From assembly GCA_944390735.1 (NCBI GenBank), contig CALXRL010000019.1, positions 1 through 64,000 of the forward strand: a DNA stretch of 64,000 nt, read 5' to 3'. The position numbers and the translations under genes were made by a program. The DNA is from an uncultured Victivallales bacterium (lineage in GTDB: Bacteria > Verrucomicrobiota > Lentisphaeria > Victivallales > UBA1829). Positions 52,532 through 62,066 of this stretch are shown here, piece after piece. Position 1 is the stretch's first letter; the number at the start of each line of letters is the position of its first letter. The notes beneath the pieces were generated by a model. The model saw only the letters and a program-made list of their open reading frames with translations. It was not told the DNA's origin and did not search any database.

Positions 52532-55025
52532 GTCGATAGATTGCGTCTTTGATTTCGTTGGTTCTGTTGAGAGCGTTTTCGGTTTCGAAGAGGTCCGGGT
52601 GATAGTCCCCGTATTCGACCATATAGAACTGGCTGAAGAGGAAGAAGGTATCCTGGGCGAGTTCGGGATCGGTGGATTTCAGGGAGGATGCGTAGTCCAG
52701 GAGTTCCTGATTTCTGAGGCGCGGGAAGTTGGCCCGTTTCAGGAGGAGTCGGACGCAGAAGTACATGCAGCGGATTCGCATGGCGTTTTCGATGTTCGGA
52801 TCGGAGGCTTTTGCGAGGTACCGGAGTGCCCGTTTAATCAGGAGTCTCTGACGCAGTTGAACGATGGCCATTTTCAATGTGATGAGCAGGGAGAGAAGGA
52901 CGATGGCCAGCGGAAGAGTCAGTTTCCAGTGATTCATCAGATAGGTGCGGATGAGGGCAATGGTATCGCCGATGGAGTTGTTGATTTTTTTCAGCAGTTC
53001 GCTGGTTTTTCCGATCCAGGATTCGGGTTTCTTTTCGACCTTTTCCTTTTTTGCCGAGACCTCTTTTTTCTCTTTGAGAGCATCCTTGTTGAGAGCGGCA
53101 GCGATCAGTTCATCGACTTTGGAGATTTCCTCTTTTTTTTCTTTTTCGGATTCGAGAATGGCCTGTTTAAGGTAATCAATGGAAGACAGGGTCAGTTCCG
53201 GCGGAGAGATTTTCCATTCATCGCCGAAGGGATCGCGCAGCATTCCGATTCCGAGCGGGGTTGTCCGGGAGATGATGTTCTGCGGAGGAGTCGCATCAAA
53301 TGTGAGCCAGCCCTTGTCGTCGAAGAAGAGCTGGGTCCATGCGTGTGCGTGATACTCGTAGACGTCGAAGGCGTTGGTGAGAGTGTTGTAATTTCCCGGG
53401 GAGAAGCCGGTTGCGATGCGGGCCGGGATTCCGGCGAGACGCGCCATGACGGCCAGAGTGGTGGCAAAATATTCGCAGTGTCCCTCTTTCAGATCGAAGA
53501 GGAAGAAATCCGCCAGTTCCCGTCCGGCGGGCGGTTTTTCCGCATGGAGTTTGTAGGCGTACTTGCTACGGAGGTAGTCGCGCAGAGCGACGGCTTTTTC
53601 GTAAGGAGACTCCTTCCCCTGCGTGATCTCTTTGACAAGATCGGATAAGCGTCTGGAGATTTGTTTGCGGGGAAGCTGAAGATAGTGTCTGGCCGGCGTT
53701 CGTTCGATCCAGTAAACGGTTTTCCGTTTGTCCTTCGGATTGACTTCCTGCTGCTCCTGCGGCAGAAAGAGACGGATGGAAACTTTGTATTTGAAGGGAA
53801 GACGCGGATACTGGCGGCCGTAGAGTTCGGCATTGAAAAAGGTGCCCTGAAAAATCCGGACGTTCTCGGCATTTTCCGAAGCGTTGTACATGACCGGCCG
53901 ATACGGGGCGTAGAGCTTCGGGGAGATCCATTTGTGAATGGTGTAGCTGGCCTCGAAATCATGGAACGGCGGAAGACGGAGCTGGGGCGGAAATTTGCGG
54001 AGCGATCCGTTTTTCAGCTGCGGGGAGACGGTCCAGGAGGTCCCGTTGTAACGATCGTAGAGCTGAGCCAGATGATAGAGTTTCAGCGGCATTTTGACGG
54101 AAAAGACGAGATCCTCTCCCTGGGCGCCCCCGGAGCCGTTGCCTTCCGCTTTCGAAGGGGTTTTGGAGTTTTTGACATTCATCGGTTTCCCGGAGGTGTC
54201 GAGTGTGTCCGGTTTGGTGCTGTGCCGGATGTAGACGGGAGCTTTGGCGTCGAGTTTGACATTGTCTCCCCGGAGCCATTTCTGCATGCTGGGCGGAGTG
54301 AAGGCGTCCTTGTCGGTGAGAAAGGAGACCTCGAAAGCTCCCTTGGTTTTGGTCGGCAGGGTCGGAAGCAGGCTGAAAACCACGAAGAAAACGAGGGTCG
54401 CCAGAAGAAGATGGCAGACAAAGAAGAACCAGGTCTGGCGGAAACGGAACTCCGGCATCCGGATGTCGGGATCGCCCGAGAGATTCACCGGCCGGTTGTA
54501 ATACAGAATCGTCAGAATCAGCACGATGGCTCCGCTCAGAAGCAGCAGATAGAGTATGCGCGGCAGAAGCGCTCCGTAGATCATCAGAAAGAGACTGACC
54601 AGAAAAAGATAGCCATAGTCGCGGTTCCTCCGTCCCATCAGGAAGGTGGTGGCTGCTATGCCGATCAGTTCGATTGCGGTTTTGTCCACCGTGACGCCGG
54701 TCTTGATGCGGTAGAAGGTCCATGCCAGTGCAAAGATCACGATGCAGAGCTGGAGAATAAACCGGCCGGTAAACCCGAATTTCGCATACGGAATATAGGC
54801 GGGAATGGCAAGCGGAACAATCATCGCCAGAATCAGAATCGTGATGAACGGGTGGCAATGCTGCCAGAGCACCGCCACCATGGCAACGGCGAAAAGCAGG
54901 GTGTAGACCCAGTGAAGGGGGCCGCGTTCCGGGACCTTCCGCAGATGGGAGGTGTCGACAATTTTCGTTCTGGCGTTTTCGCGCCAGTCCGCGACAAACT
55001 GTCTGATGCGTTGGAAAAGTTTCAT
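52512..55025 (-). CDS. TgpA-like membrane transglutaminase-domain protein
   Basis: 837 residues. Several N-terminal membrane segments (about 35-200) form a DUF3488-type region. A transglutaminase-like domain contains GHCEYFATTLAVMARLAGIP, YHAHAWTQLFF and FDATPP with a Cys-His-Asp triad (about 520-590). A lysine/glutamate-rich segment (about 645-690), another membrane helix and a DUF4129-like C-terminus follow. TgpA-type proteins sit beside DUF58 and MoxR genes and are thought to act on envelope or exported substrates. ATG 55025 overlaps the DUF58 stop (TGATG). The 3' part falls in the G-rich plus-strand zone near the repeat. Confidence 0.9.
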   Translation of the reverse strand: MKLFQRIRQFVADWRENARTKIVDTSHLRKVPERGPLHWVYTLLFAVAMVAVLWQHCHPFITILILAMIVPLAIPAYIPYAKFGFTGRFILQLCIVIFALAWTFYRIKTGVTVDKTAIELIGIAATTFLMGRRNRDYGYLFLVSLFLMIYGALLPRILYLLLLSGAIVLILTILYYNRPVNLSGDPDIRMPEFRFRQTWFFFVCHLLLATLVFFVVFSLLPTLPTKTKGAFEVSFLTDKDAFTPPSMQKWLRGDNVKLDAKAPVYIRHSTKPDTLDTSGKPMNVKNSKTPSKAEGNGSGGAQGEDLVFSVKMPLKLYHLAQLYDRYNGTSWTVSPQLKNGSLRKFPPQLRLPPFHDFEASYTIHKWISPKLYAPYRPVMYNASENAENVRIFQGTFFNAELYGRQYPRLPFKYKVSIRLFLPQEQQEVNPKDKRKTVYWIERTPARHYLQLPRKQISRRLSDLVKEITQGKESPYEKAVALRDYLRSKYAYKLHAEKPPAGRELADFFLFDLKEGHCEYFATTLAVMARLAGIPARIATGFSPGNYNTLTNAFDVYEYHAHAWTQLFFDDKGWLTFDATPPQNIISRTTPLGIGMLRDPFGDEWKISPPELTLSSIDYLKQAILESEKEKKEEISKVDELIAAALNKDALKEKKEVSAKKEKVEKKPESWIGKTSELLKKINNSIGDTIALIRTYLMNHWKLTLPLAIVLLSLLITLKMAIVQLRQRLLIKRALRYLAKASDPNIENAMRIRCMYFCVRLLLKRANFPRLRNQELLDYASSLKSTDPELAQDTFFLFSQFYMVEYGDYHPDLFETENALNRTNEIKDAIYRLIRAPK

Positions 55026-56251
55026 CAATTCAGCACATCCTCGATTCTGGTTCTGCAGGAGAGAACGACTGGCACGTTCTGGCGGGTCCTGTCGATTTTG
55101 ATCTTGGCCGGAGTCAGCACGAGCGGCGTTTCCGCGTCGACATACGGAAAGTTGATCTTCGGCGCGTAGAGCCAGTGGATATGCACATGATGATCGGTCA
55201 GCAGATCCAGCTCCTCGACCAGTTCCGGCGTGTACGACATGGAGAGCACATACAGAACCGTTCCCGGCTCCATGGTTTCCAGAGCATTGGACAGCAGCGT
55301 TTCAAATTTGGTTCCCGTCGGCCGCAGTTCGGTGAGGAGCGACTGGATCCTGCGTTTCACTCCGGTGGCGTCGCCGTGAATATCGGCGATCTGTTTGTCG
55401 CTGATGCTGGTGAAGAAGCTCAGGAAGCAGTAGATGCTGCTCAGGTAGTGGGTGATCGTCGCGGCAATGCTGATCAGAAATTCAAAGTTGCTGTTGTATT
55501 CGTCGATGCCGATGTCCGGCGCGTGGGTGTCCAGAACAATGGCGACGCGGTCGACGGTGCTGGCCTCCATTTCCATGACCATGAGGTGCTGTTTGGCCGC
55601 GGTGGATTTCCAGTGCACAAAGCGCATTTCATCGCCATGACGGTAGGGCCGGATGCCGAAGAAGTCGCTGCCGAGTCCGGCGATTCCGAGGGGTCTTCCG
55701 TCGTGACCGGGCATGACCTTCCGGTTCTGGCGGAGGGAAAGCGAGGGAATTTCCACGGTTCGCGGCGCAACGAGAATGTCTCCGGGCAGCTGGAAAATCC
55801 GGGTCTTGCGGAAGATCCCGGCCGGATCGCCTCCGTAGACGGCAATCCGGTTCAGGGAAAAGTGTCCGCGGTGGATCAGCCGGACGCCCCGGGCGATCAT
55901 GAGACTCTCTTTCGGACGCAGCGGTCGAACCGCGACATTCAGTTTTCCTCCGGGGAAGATCTCCGATTTTTCGGAAATCACCACCCCCTGCCGGAAAAAA
56001 CGGCTGCGGTTTGTGATCCGCAACGGCAGCGTGGTTTTTGTTCCGCAGGTTGTATCCATCATGGTTTCCCGGGTCAGTTCGATTCCGTACAGCGAGAACT
56101 GCGCCATCAGAAAACTGGAGACGGCAATGGCGGTCAGCAGCGCGGCAACCAGCGCCGTCGCCAGTCCGACATTGACATAGGCGACCGCTAGACTGATGAC
56201 CGCCGCAAGGACAAACAATCCTCCGTGTACCGTCGGAAGAGCAATCCTCAT
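55025..56251 (-). CDS. DUF58 domain-containing protein
   Basis: 408 residues with two N-terminal membrane helices (about 10-50), a beta-rich region, and the DUF58 core GIRPYRHGDEMRFVHWKSTAA, followed by a von Willebrand A-like fold (IVLDTHAP-like Asp residues) near 230-330. DUF58 proteins pair with MoxR ATPases as putative chaperone/metal-insertion partners. It overlaps the TgpA-like gene and the MoxR gene by 1-4 bases, so all three are coupled. Confidence 0.92.
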   Translation of the reverse strand: MRIALPTVHGGLFVLAAVISLAVAYVNVGLATALVAALLTAIAVSSFLMAQFSLYGIELTRETMMDTTCGTKTTLPLRITNRSRFFRQGVVISEKSEIFPGGKLNVAVRPLRPKESLMIARGVRLIHRGHFSLNRIAVYGGDPAGIFRKTRIFQLPGDILVAPRTVEIPSLSLRQNRKVMPGHDGRPLGIAGLGSDFFGIRPYRHGDEMRFVHWKSTAAKQHLMVMEMEASTVDRVAIVLDTHAPDIGIDEYNSNFEFLISIAATITHYLSSIYCFLSFFTSISDKQIADIHGDATGVKRRIQSLLTELRPTGTKFETLLSNALETMEPGTVLYVLSMSYTPELVEELDLLTDHHVHIHWLYAPKINFPYVDAETPLVLTPAKIKIDRTRQNVPVVLSCRTRIEDVLN

Positions 56252-57579
56252 GGAGCGACTTCCTCATTCTCCAGTTTGATGGACTCCACAATCGAACGCA
56301 GAACGTTGTCGACCGATTTCCATTCCGCCTGATGACGCAGTTTCAGAGTCAGTCTGTGACTCAGAACCGTGCAGAGAATGTCGCGCACGTCCTTCGGCGT
56401 AACAAAATCGCGTCCTTCATACGCCGCCAGACTTTGGCAGCAGTGCATCAGCGCAAGCGAGGCCCTTGGAGAACAGCCGTTCGTCAGGGCCGGATGCCGC
56501 CGCGTCGCATTGGAGATGTCGATGATGTAGTTCTTCACCTGCGTGGAGACCCGGACCGTGCGCACCAGCGCCTGACAGTGAACCACGTCCGTTCCCTTGA
56601 TGACATAGGAAATCGCACTCAGCGGATGACTGGTCATCTGGGAATTCAGAATCTCCAGTTCGTCCTCCGGTTTCGGATAGCCGATGCGGATCTGCATCAT
56701 GAAACGGTCCAGCTGCGGTTCGGGCAGGGGATAGGTTCGGTGATAATCCTGGGAGTTCTGCGTGGCAATGACGAAGAAGGGTTTCGGCAGCACATGGCCC
56801 TTGCCGTCGATCGTCACCATGGACTCCGACATGCACTCCAGAAGACTCGACTGCGTCCGCGGAGTGGTCCGGTTGATCTCATCGGCCAGAATGATGTTGC
56901 CGAAGATCGGTCCCGGCATGAATTTGAAGGTCTGGTTCTTCTCATCGTAGACGTTCATTCCGGTGATGTCGGACGGCAGCATGTCCGGTGTGAACTGGAT
57001 TCGCCGGTACTGCGCCTGAAGCGATTTCGCAAGCGCCTGCGCCAGAATGCTTTTCCCGACGCCCGGAACATCTTCGATCAGCAGATGACCGTCCGCGAAC
57101 AGACAGACGATCACGTCGCGGATGACCTCCGGTTTTCCCTTGAAGACCCGAGCAATGTTCTGTTCCAGGTGTTTGACCACCTGTCGCAGAAAGTCGAAGG
57201 TGTAGCCGGAACTTTCGGCCGGATTTTTTTCTTCGCTTCCCGGCTCCTGCACCAGACCCGGATTGTCCGGATCGTTCAGCACAATCATGACGCTGCCGAT
57301 CTGAATGAGATCCATGTGCTTGATGTGTTTTGACGTGATCGGCGAGGAGTTGACGAACGTGCCGTTGGCACTGCCCAGATCCGTGACCACGAGTCCCCCC
57401 GAATCTTCCGTGATGCGGAGGTGATGGCGCGATACGTTCCGGTCGTTGATGACGATATCACAGTCGGAGTCGCGCCCTATGACGAGTTCCGGTTTCCGGA
57501 TGGCGATTTCGCGGACGACTCCGTAGCCTTCCTGAATGGTGAGTGTCGGCGGATTCTGGTAACGTGCCGTATTGCTCAT
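56248..57579 (-). CDS. MoxR-family AAA ATPase with N-terminal FHA domain
   Basis: 443 residues. Residues about 24-100 are a forkhead-associated domain with VIGRDSDCDIVI, NVSRHHLRI and LGSANGTFVN, which binds phosphothreonine in other proteins. After a linker, about 125-443 is a MoxR ATPase: LIEDVPGVGKSILAQ (Walker A, Lys176), LADEINRTTP (Walker B) and the sensor-1 IATQNSQDY. Most MoxR proteins lack FHA, so this fusion implies regulation by Ser/Thr phosphorylation. ATG 57579 follows GGAGAAAGG. It is the first gene of the MoxR-DUF58-TgpA operon. Confidence 0.92.
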   Translation of the reverse strand: MSNTARYQNPPTLTIQEGYGVVREIAIRKPELVIGRDSDCDIVINDRNVSRHHLRITEDSGGLVVTDLGSANGTFVNSSPITSKHIKHMDLIQIGSVMIVLNDPDNPGLVQEPGSEEKNPAESSGYTFDFLRQVVKHLEQNIARVFKGKPEVIRDVIVCLFADGHLLIEDVPGVGKSILAQALAKSLQAQYRRIQFTPDMLPSDITGMNVYDEKNQTFKFMPGPIFGNIILADEINRTTPRTQSSLLECMSESMVTIDGKGHVLPKPFFVIATQNSQDYHRTYPLPEPQLDRFMMQIRIGYPKPEDELEILNSQMTSHPLSAISYVIKGTDVVHCQALVRTVRVSTQVKNYIIDISNATRRHPALTNGCSPRASLALMHCCQSLAAYEGRDFVTPKDVRDILCTVLSHRLTLKLRHQAEWKSVDNVLRSIVESIKLENEEVAP

Positions 57580-57638
57580 GGCAACCCTTTCTCCTGTCTC
57601 TCTTGAAGCTGGTGTCATAACTTTTTTTCAATTAGGGA

Positions 57639-57666
57639 ACTATAAACAGAAATCCCTGTTTTTCAA
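57639..57666 (-). promoter_or_regulatory. Promoter of the moxR operon
   Basis: On the minus strand TTGAAA (57666-57661), 16 bases, TATAGT (57644-57639), about 60 bases before the start at 57579. The rest of 57580-57783 holds nothing recognised. Confidence 0.62.
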
Positions 57667-57783
57667 GCAGAGGAGCGACACTTTTTTCAAGAAAATTAAG
57701 GAAAATTAACTGTCGGACACTCCATCGGATGGTTTTCCCGCTGCTCTTTCCCGGATGCGGAGGGAAGAGTTGTTCAAATGCGG

Positions 57784-60700
57784 TCAGTGTCGGGCGTTTC
57801 CGCGTTTCACCTTTTCCGTGAGGAGCTGAATCAGCGTGTAGAAAACCGGAATCAGAAGGGTGCCGAAGAGAACCGAGATCAGCATGCCGCCGAAGACCGC
57901 CGTTCCCAGGGAGCGGCGGCTGACCGCTCCCGCCCCTTCCGCCACCACCAGCGGAAAGGTGCCGAGCAGAAAGGAGACCGCCGTCATCAGGACGGCCCGG
58001 AAGCGGAGCTGCGCCGCCTGGCCCGCCGCTTCGCGCACCGAAAGCCCCTGTTCATGCTTTTCCTTTGCAAATTCCACAATCAGAATCGCCGTTTTGCAGG
58101 CTATGCCGAACAGCAGAACGAAGCCCACCTGCGTGTAGATGTTGTTCGTGATGGAAAGCGCCAGCAGGGAGACCAGCGCGCCGGCAAGCGCAATCGGAAC
58201 GGAAAGAAGAACCGAAAGCGGAATCATCCAGCTCTCATACTGCGAAACCAGGAAAAGATAGATGAAGATCAGCGCCAGGGCGAAAATGAGCATAGTCTGG
58301 CCGGAGGAGAGTTTTTCCTGATAGGACATGTCGGTCCAGTCGAAGGTCATTCCGAAGGGCAGGGTCCGTTCCGCGATGCGTTCCATTTCGTTCATGGCCT
58401 CGCCGGTGCTGACTCCGGGGGCGGGAGAACCCGTAATCGTCGCCGCGGAGTACATGTTGTAACGGGAAAGATACTGCGGGACAAATTTGTTTTCAATGGC
58501 GGTGAAGGCTCCCAGCGGAACCATTTCCCCGGATGCGCTTTTGATGTGGAGATTCGGAATGTCGTCCACTCCGTCGCGGTATTTCGACTGCGCCTGCACC
58601 TCGACTTTGAAATTTTTCCCGAAGCGGTTGAAGTCGTTGATGTACCGGTAGCCGAAAAGCGACTGAAGCGCCGAGTTGATTTCCGAAAGCGGAACCTCCA
58701 TTTTCAAAGCCTTTTCCCGGTCGATTGCCAGATAAAGCTGCGGCAGAGTGGCGCGGAAGGTCGAGAAGACCGCCTGAAGTTTCGGGGACTTGTTCGCTTC
58801 GGCGACGATCGCGTTGACCGCCGACTGGAGACGCTGCGGATCGCTTCCCGTGCGATCCTCCAGCACAAACGAGAAGCCTCCCGTGGAGCCGATTCCGGGA
58901 ACGCTCGGCAGATTGAACGGAATCACCGCCGCCTCGGGAATGGCCCCCAGTTTCCCGTAGAGATGTTTGACGATTTCAAACTGATGCTGTTCCGCCGACC
59001 GCCGCTCCTTCCACGGCTTCAGAATGGCAACGGCGAATCCGCAGTTGGAGGCCGCCACGCCGTTGATGATGTTGTAGCCGGATGCGGAGAAGACATCGGA
59101 GATGCCGTCGCTTTCCTCCAGAATCTTCTGGACTTTTTCCATGACTTCATTCGTCCGGTTCAGCGATGCCGCGTCGGGCAGCTGGAGATTGACGAAGAAC
59201 GCTCCCTGGTCCTCGTCCGGAATGAATCCCGTCGGAAGGACGCCGTAAAGCCACCAGAGCGACGCCGCAAGACAGACGTAGAGCAGAGTTGTGACCGTCA
59301 CTTTGCGCAGCAGCGCCCGGACAATGGCGGTGTAGCCGCCGGTCAGCTTCTCAAAGGCCAGATTGAACCAGCGGAAGAGAACAAACTTGCGACGGGTTCT
59401 GTCCACAGGTTTCAGAAGAAGCGCGCTCAGAGCCGGACTCAGGGTCAGCGCATTGATCATGGAGATGAAAACGCTGACGGCAATGGTCAGTCCGAACTGC
59501 CGGTACATCACGCCAGTGATCCCGCTCATGAAGCAGATCGGGAGGAACATGGCCAGCAGCACGGAGGTTGTGGCAATGATCGGCGAGGTCACCTGCTGCA
59601 TGGATTTGACGGCCGCCTCCTTCGGGGAGAGTCCCTCTTCCTCCATGATGCGGCTCACGTTTTCGATCACGACGATGGCGTCGTCCACGACGATTCCGAT
59701 CGCGAGGATCAGTCCGAACAGCGTGATCAGATTGATGGAAAAGCCCATGACATACATTGCCGCAAAGGTTCCCACCAGCGACACCGGGATGGCGATGGTC
59801 GGCACCAGCGTGGCGCGCCAGTCCTGCAGAAAGAGAAAGGTGACCAGCACCACAAGGAGAACCGCCTCGATCAGCGTGACCACCACTTCCTCGATGGAGG
59901 AGGAGATGAATTTTGTCGTATCGTACTGAATTCCGTATTCCAGATCTTCCGGGAAGACGGTCTTTTTCAGATAGGCCAGTTTTTCCTGACACTCCCGTGC
60001 GATCTGAATGCCGTTGGCGTCGTTGAGCTGATAGACGGCGAGCAGTGCGCCGGGTTTGCCGTTGACCCGGGCGTCGCTGGCGTAGCTTTCCGCGCCCATT
60101 TCAACTTTGGCGACGTTCCGGATCCGGACCTGGGATCCGTCTTTTTCCGCCCGGATCACGATGTCGCCGAACTCTTCGGGCGTGGAGAGGCGGCCCTGCG
60201 TGCTGATGGAAAGACGCATCGGAGCCTTGCTGTCGTTCGGAGCGTCTCCGATGGCTCCGGCGGAGATCTGGATGTTCTGAGTGGAAATCGCCTGAATCAC
60301 CTCATCCGTGCTGATGTTCAGCGCGGCCAGACGGTCGGGATCCAGCCAGATGCGCATGGAGTATTTGCGCTCTCCGAACTGAGTCACATCGCCGACGCCC
60401 GGAATCCGGGCGATTTCGTCTTTGATGTAGTTCGACATGAAGTTGCTCAGATAGAGCGCGTCGTGCGTCCCTTTCGGGGAGGTCAGGGAGATGATGAGCA
60501 GCATGTTCGCCGATTTCTCCTTGACGATCACTCCCTGCTGCTTGACATCCGACGGCAGCTGTGCTTCCGCCCAGTTGACGCGGTTCTGCACATTGACCGT
60601 ATTGGAATCCCCGTCCGTTCCGATATCGAATGTGACGTTGATGACGGCGGAACCGCTGTCCGTTGCGGTCGAACTCATGTAAAGCATCCGTTTGACGCCG

Positions 60701-60912
60701 TTGAGCTGGGCCTCGATCGGCTGGATCACGGTGTTCTGAACGGTGGCCGCGTCGGCTCCGGGATAGTTCGCGGAAATCTGCACCAGCGACGGAGTCATAT
60801 TCGGGTACTGGGCCACCGGGAGCGTCAGAATCGCGATCCCTCCCGTGAGAAGAAACAGCAGGGAAATGACGATGGCAAAGCGGGGATGTTCAATGAAAAA
60901 ACGGCTGATCAT
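57784..60912 (-). CDS. RND multidrug efflux permease (HAE-1 type)
   Basis: A 1042-residue inner-membrane proton antiporter of the AcrB/MexB type. MISRFFIEHPRFAIVISLLFLLTGG is the first helix, YPNMTPSLVQISANYPGAD the porter motif, and GIVVDDAIVVIENVSRIMEE the TM4 region with the paired Asp used in proton transfer. QTMLIFALALIFIYLFLVSQYESW is TM8. Full length with the pseudo-duplicated halves. It overlaps the adaptor gene by ATGA. No outer-membrane TolC-type gene accompanies it in the window. Confidence 0.95.
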   Translation of the reverse strand: MISRFFIEHPRFAIVISLLFLLTGGIAILTLPVAQYPNMTPSLVQISANYPGADAATVQNTVIQPIEAQLNGVKRMLYMSSTATDSGSAVINVTFDIGTDGDSNTVNVQNRVNWAEAQLPSDVKQQGVIVKEKSANMLLIISLTSPKGTHDALYLSNFMSNYIKDEIARIPGVGDVTQFGERKYSMRIWLDPDRLAALNISTDEVIQAISTQNIQISAGAIGDAPNDSKAPMRLSISTQGRLSTPEEFGDIVIRAEKDGSQVRIRNVAKVEMGAESYASDARVNGKPGALLAVYQLNDANGIQIARECQEKLAYLKKTVFPEDLEYGIQYDTTKFISSSIEEVVVTLIEAVLLVVLVTFLFLQDWRATLVPTIAIPVSLVGTFAAMYVMGFSINLITLFGLILAIGIVVDDAIVVIENVSRIMEEEGLSPKEAAVKSMQQVTSPIIATTSVLLAMFLPICFMSGITGVMYRQFGLTIAVSVFISMINALTLSPALSALLLKPVDRTRRKFVLFRWFNLAFEKLTGGYTAIVRALLRKVTVTTLLYVCLAASLWWLYGVLPTGFIPDEDQGAFFVNLQLPDAASLNRTNEVMEKVQKILEESDGISDVFSASGYNIINGVAASNCGFAVAILKPWKERRSAEQHQFEIVKHLYGKLGAIPEAAVIPFNLPSVPGIGSTGGFSFVLEDRTGSDPQRLQSAVNAIVAEANKSPKLQAVFSTFRATLPQLYLAIDREKALKMEVPLSEINSALQSLFGYRYINDFNRFGKNFKVEVQAQSKYRDGVDDIPNLHIKSASGEMVPLGAFTAIENKFVPQYLSRYNMYSAATITGSPAPGVSTGEAMNEMERIAERTLPFGMTFDWTDMSYQEKLSSGQTMLIFALALIFIYLFLVSQYESWMIPLSVLLSVPIALAGALVSLLALSITNNIYTQVGFVLLFGIACKTAILIVEFAKEKHEQGLSVREAAGQAAQLRFRAVLMTAVSFLLGTFPLVVAEGAGAVSRRSLGTAVFGGMLISVLFGTLLIPVFYTLIQLLTEKVKRGNARH

Positions 60913-62036
60913 CGGATCGCTCCGGGGTCGGCGGTTTGTCTGCGGGGCGTGACTTTGACTCCCTGCTGAACCTTGGAGACGCCTTCCACGATCACGGATT
61001 CCCGCTCCCGCACTCCGGAGGTGATGAAGAGCGTTCCATCCTGCCGATGACCTTGAATGCTGCGGCGCTCCACCGTGTTGTTCCCGTTGACGACGTAGAC
61101 GTAATCGCCGGACATGTCGCTCTGGAGCGCCGCCAGCGGCACGCTGACCGTCTGCTTCGGCGCCGCGGTCGGGATCCGCACCTTGACATACATGCCGGGG
61201 ATGAGTTCGTAGTCGGGATTGTCGAAGACCGCGCGCAGGTGGAAGGTGCCGGTGGATTCATTGACGCGGTTGTCCATGGAGTCGATTCTTCCGGTGCGCT
61301 TGTATTTCCGGCCGTCCTGGAAATAGAGTTCGACGGGGACGTTCCGGTAGTTGTTCTTCCGGTTTTCGCGGTTGCTCATGATTTCGAGCATGTCCAGTTC
61401 GTTCAGGCGGAAGTCGACCTTGACGGGGCCGGAACGGAGAAGGGTGGCCAGTCTGCCGCTTTCCGGTCCCACCAGATTCCCGACGCTGAAGGTCCGGAAG
61501 CTGATTCTGCCATCGAACGGCGCCAGAATTTTTGTGTAGCTGAGATTCAGATTCGCCTGTTTGAGTTTGGCTTCGGCGGCTTTGACCATGGCGTCGGCCT
61601 GGAGCTTTTCCGATTCGGCCGATTCAAAATTCCTTCTGGCGGTGGCTTCTTTGGAGAGCAGCGTTTTGTAGCGCTGATAATCCTCTCCGGCTTTTTTCTG
61701 TCTGGCCCGGGCCTGCATCAGTTCGGCTTCGGCGGCCTGGACGGCCGCTTCATACGAATCGGGTTCGATCTGGAAAAGCAGTTGTCCTTTCCGGACCAGC
61801 TGTCCTTCCTGAAAGTTGCACTTCTGCAGAAATCCCTGCACGCGGGCAACCAGATCCACGGAATCATACGGCTGAACATGACTGATGGATGGGGTGAAAG
61901 CCTGATAGACCGCTTTCATGGCGCTCCGCACCGTGACGGACGGTGCGGAGCGTTCCGGGGTCTTTTCTTCCCGACAGCCGGAGATCAGGAGAACTGCTCC
62001 AGCGGTCACTGCAAGGATCGGAATTGCATTTCTCAT
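60909..62036 (-). CDS. RND efflux periplasmic adaptor lipoprotein
   Basis: 375 residues. MRNAIPILAVTAGAVLLISGC is a lipoprotein signal with a LISGC lipobox. VQPYDSVDLVARVQGFL and LFQIEPDSYEAAVQAAEAEL are the lipoyl and start of the hairpin, a coiled-coil pair (about 90-165), then the beta-barrel (LVGPESGRLATLL) and membrane-proximal domain. It bridges the RND pump to an outer-membrane channel. AGGAGA precedes the ATG. It is 30 bases after the DUF1015 gene, so the three genes may share the DUF1015 promoter. Confidence 0.94.
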   Translation of the reverse strand: MRNAIPILAVTAGAVLLISGCREEKTPERSAPSVTVRSAMKAVYQAFTPSISHVQPYDSVDLVARVQGFLQKCNFQEGQLVRKGQLLFQIEPDSYEAAVQAAEAELMQARARQKKAGEDYQRYKTLLSKEATARRNFESAESEKLQADAMVKAAEAKLKQANLNLSYTKILAPFDGRISFRTFSVGNLVGPESGRLATLLRSGPVKVDFRLNELDMLEIMSNRENRKNNYRNVPVELYFQDGRKYKRTGRIDSMDNRVNESTGTFHLRAVFDNPDYELIPGMYVKVRIPTAAPKQTVSVPLAALQSDMSGDYVYVVNGNNTVERRSIQGHRQDGTLFITSGVRERESVIVEGVSKVQQGVKVTPRRQTADPGAIR

Positions 62037-62066
62037 TGCGTCTCCTGCTGAGGATTTGAAAGATAT

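Noticed and set aside
57784..62036. RND operon lacking an outer-membrane channel gene as an oddity
   Set aside because: Many bacteria supply a shared TolC-type channel from elsewhere, so its absence here is ordinary.
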